From: Acanthaster planci
Lineage: Eukaryota; Echinodermata; Asteroidea; Valvatida; Acanthasteridae
Direction: 5' to 3'
NCBI RefSeq assembly: GCF_001949145.1
Contig: NW_019091363.1
Location: 540,403 to 604,402 of the forward strand
DNA: 64,000 nucleotides
Both the position numbers and the translations under genes were made by a program. Within the stretch, counting starts at the first letter, position 1. Every line of letters starts with the position of its first letter. The notes beneath the pieces are model-generated. The model had not been told where the DNA came from, ran no database searches, and saw only the letters and a program-made list of their open reading frames with translations. Below, piece after piece: positions 61,701-64,000 of the stretch.

Positions 61701-63979
61701 AATGGTTAACTATTGAAAGAAAATATCCGGTGTTTCTCACAATGGCTAACTACTGAATGAAAATATTAGGTGTTTCTCACAATTGTTAACAAAAATCATC
61801 TGCCAGGAGGAAAGAATGGGTGGCTCATAGACCTTGGACTTCAGCACCACTTACTTTGTAGAAGAAACACGACCCAAGAAGAACATACGGTCTTCTGTCA
61901 TCGTAATGATCATCGGACTGTGGCAAAAAAAAAATCATGATTTAGCTGACGACATTATTGATCACTTGGCTTTGAAGAATGAAGAATGAATAGTACAAAC
62001 GTACAATCAAAGCAATGAATCCATTTATTGTTTTCCTGAATGAAATTAGTCAGCAATAACTTCATTTTTGAAAACTGCAAGGAACCATTTTGTTTATTGC
62101 CACCTGTCAGAAACTTACCATGTCTGCAAAATCAGCTGCTTCTAATTCACTCAGGCTACTGTCAATATTGATCTGATATTGAAAGGAAAAACAGACGCGA
62201 TTTGATTAAGGAACATGAACCCCGACAAAATGACCGACAGAAGACTGAAGTCAAGGGCCACATTAGGTGAGTGCTGTCTTAGTTCAAAGTTGAGGGAGGA
62301 AATTCAACCTGCTTGATTCTGGCCAACTTCTAGCAAAACTAACTTTGCCTGACTGGCGGGTTTCAGAGATGAGTGTTTTCAAGTTTCTCAGCCATGATTT
62401 GAAATAACACATTCCACACTCTGCCTGATTGGCTTAACATAAAACTTCATTAACAGTGTTTTTTATACAGCTTGGTTATCCAGCTCTGTGGGAGTCCCTG
62501 AATTCCTTGATGTCTGTGTGTTTGAAATGCTCTTTAGATATGCAAAGAAATTCCTTCAGAGTGCTTCTTCTTGAAGACAAGATCACAGCACCGCACTGAG
62601 ACTGCACCATGACCCCCATCATACGAACCTTGACCTCTTCGGGCAAGTCAAGCCACCTTGCCCCGGGGAGACCCTCCAGGAAAGTATTGCTGTTGGTTCT
62701 TTGGCTCTGCTGGTTTTCCTTCAGGAGGAGACGCTGGAAGAGCAGGCTGAAGAGATGGTTCAGCCTGGGATAGTTGGAATCCTGGAAAGCACTGTGGTTG
62801 CATACACAGAATGGCACTAGTGTGAGATATCTGTGACACTTCTTTGCATTTTGTATGAAGCTCTCTAAGCTCTCTCAGTGGCAAAAATATCTTTTTGAAC
62901 TTGCCAAATCAAATCAAGAACTGTTTAGCCTAATTAGAAGAAAATACAACCTCTAAACAGCTTGTAAATACATCAATGCACCTTCAGTTAGTGTGCAGGA
63001 GGCAACTTGTACACTAATCTTCATGAAATTCAGTCCCATTTCTATCATAAATACCCATCACATGAAAACTAACTCTTCACAGATTGTCACCACACTTTAT
63101 CCCTAGAGGGTGCATTTTTTTAATGTCAAGTGTTTGGGCCTGCCAGAGAAACAGGGTGAAGATCTCAAATCATTCCTGACCATGTAAGCAGTCAGAGAGT
63201 ACATCCTCACCTGTCAAGGTTCTTGAAAAGAAAGCACAGAAGGCGGACGACATCTTTAATGATGCAGTCCAGAAGGAACATCGGCACCCTGCTGGCTGGT
63301 ACCGCCATCACCAGGACCTCAGTGCCTGCTTTCTGATAGGCAATGTGCACCAATTCCCCTGAGATAACGAGGGAGGTACTGCAGACAGAGACATAATGAG
63401 AACAAAATGATTATGGAAAGATACATGAGGAAAAAAGGACGCATATGAATTCCAAAACCAGGGAAAAATGCAGTACCCCAAACTGCATTTTTATTAAAGC
63501 CAAGAAGATTCTTTACAGGTTTTTTTATGAGCAAAATTGTTTACCTATTATTTGTTTTCTGAAAATTGAGAAAAATTCCAGCAAAACTGGAAAAAAGAAC
63601 AGGGTCAATCTGAATGAACAAAGTTTAATATATTCAACAAACTGTCAGAAACTATCTTCAAATTTAGAAACTTTCTGAACAATACATGCCCTACCATTAT
63701 AATAAAAGTTGCCACTATAAAACGAAGTTGCAGGGTCACTCTGTCATTAACTGCAGATTCATTTGTGTTCTTCATGAAATTCAGCCATTCTACAAATGAC
63801 TTAAAAATGGCGTAATTAACATCACTTTGTGTACAATAGTCCCAAGTCTTGTGCATGTCTTACCTGGTGATGGCACTGTCTGTGATATTCTGCAGCATGT
63901 CACTCAGTGTGATGAACAACCCCCGGATGTCACTCAGCTTCCTGGAGGCTCTAGTCACTGGGAACTCGTACAGTATATC
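55797..63979 (-). CDS. INTU: Inturned planar cell polarity effector, 5' end off window
   Basis: INTU works with FUZ and WDPCP in the CPLANE complex, at the basal body, in ciliogenesis and Hedgehog signalling. Fourteen phase-consistent exons are visible: 63864-63979, 63211-63378, 62629-62791, 62119-62172, 61855-61917, 60895-61113, 60063-60112, 59852-59953, 59422-59576, 58331-58590, 58120-58217, 57336-57525, 56431-56576, 55797-55908; 631 residues against about 942 in human INTU, so the PDZ domain and other N-terminal exons lie beyond 64000. The first visible exons read [20 protein letters not shown] and [27 protein letters not shown] (longin-like region). Next come [25 protein letters not shown] and [11 protein letters not shown], then a Ser/Arg-rich linker ([24 protein letters not shown]). 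The C-terminal longin-like part has [44 protein letters not shown] and [13 protein letters not shown] before the stop. The donor of the exon ending at 59422 (GTGACA) is weak and was chosen for phase and protein continuity. Confidence 0.94.
56880..56998 (+). mobile_element. 130-bp MITE family C copy in an INTU intron
   Basis: Contains TGACAAAGGAATGCTTTGTTG, CACTTGAATAGCTTGCGACT and TTCAGACTGGGGGTCTTGTG, matching the copies at 49004-49125 and 31334-31460. It lies in the INTU intron 56577-57335. Other INTU introns longer than 300 bp (55909-56430, 57526-58119, 58591-59421, 60113-60894, 61114-61854, 62173-62628, 62792-63210, 63379-63863) show only AT-rich DNA apart from the repeat at 61691-61800. 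Confidence 0.6.
61691..61800. repeat. 40-bp tandem repeat, about 2.7 units
   Basis: The unit begins T(C/G)TTTCTCACAATGG and continues with TAACTA-TGAA-GAAAATAT. Units start at 61691, 61731 and 61771, spaced exactly 40 bp, with a few substitutions between units. The repeat lies in the INTU intron 61114-61854 or at its upstream edge, next to the exon at 61855-61917. Confidence 0.85.
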
Positions 63980-64000
63980 CTACACAAAACACGGATTGTT

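Noticed and set aside
1-64000. CRISPR arrays, operons, prokaryotic ribosome sites, tRNA or rRNA genes
   Set aside because: The window is intron-rich animal DNA; I found no regularly spaced repeats with unique spacers and no tRNA- or rRNA-like sequence.

Overview
The window is nuclear DNA of an animal. Five protein genes are split by GT-AG introns, whose positions I checked by keeping the reading phase through every exon. The base composition is AT-rich, the word TACATGTA is scattered everywhere, many short inverted-repeat elements are present, and a DIRS-type tyrosine recombinase sits in an intron. Together with the protein similarities this suggests a marine invertebrate, most likely a deuterostome (echinoderm, hemichordate or amphioxus); I cannot fix the species. 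Two assembly seams are visible: a single N at 7180 and a run of Ns at 48296-48794.

Layout from left to right. (1) 1-11243, minus strand: ETFDH, the mitochondrial electron transfer flavoprotein-ubiquinone oxidoreductase, with its start at 11243 and its last exons off the left edge. Exon 4 occurs twice because a 1.1-kb block is repeated at the single N. (2) 11432-20336, plus strand: a large serine-rich protein (1382 residues, six coding exons) whose first two exons encode an Scm3/HJURP-type CENP-A chaperone motif. It shares a 188-bp divergent promoter with ETFDH, and its first intron carries a compact tyrosine-recombinase element with long inverted repeats. (3) 25763-39941, minus strand: a DHHC palmitoyltransferase of the ZDHHC2/15/20 group with ten coding exon positions. 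One transmembrane exon is present as two diverged copies that fit mutually exclusive splicing. (4) 40236-51526, plus strand: NUP54, a central-channel nucleoporin, twelve exons, sharing a 294-bp divergent promoter with the ZDHHC gene. (5) 55797-63979, minus strand: the 3' two-thirds of INTU (inturned), a CPLANE ciliogenesis protein.

The genes form two head-to-head pairs (ETFDH/HJURP-like and ZDHHC/NUP54) and two tail-to-tail junctions (about 5.4 kb and 4.3 kb, no convincing genes). The five products belong to unrelated processes: fatty-acid electron transfer, centromere chromatin, protein palmitoylation, nuclear pore and cilia. The arrangement looks like ordinary gene packing and not a pathway cluster. 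Introns and intergenic DNA hold several families of small inverted-repeat elements flanked by TTAA, a hAT-like MITE, a 130-bp MITE family, and short tandem repeats.

The most interesting points are the invertebrate Scm3/HJURP homologue, the alternative transmembrane exon pair in the palmitoyltransferase, the YR-only element with inverted repeats and an internal complementary region, and the probable haplotype-derived false duplication inside ETFDH.
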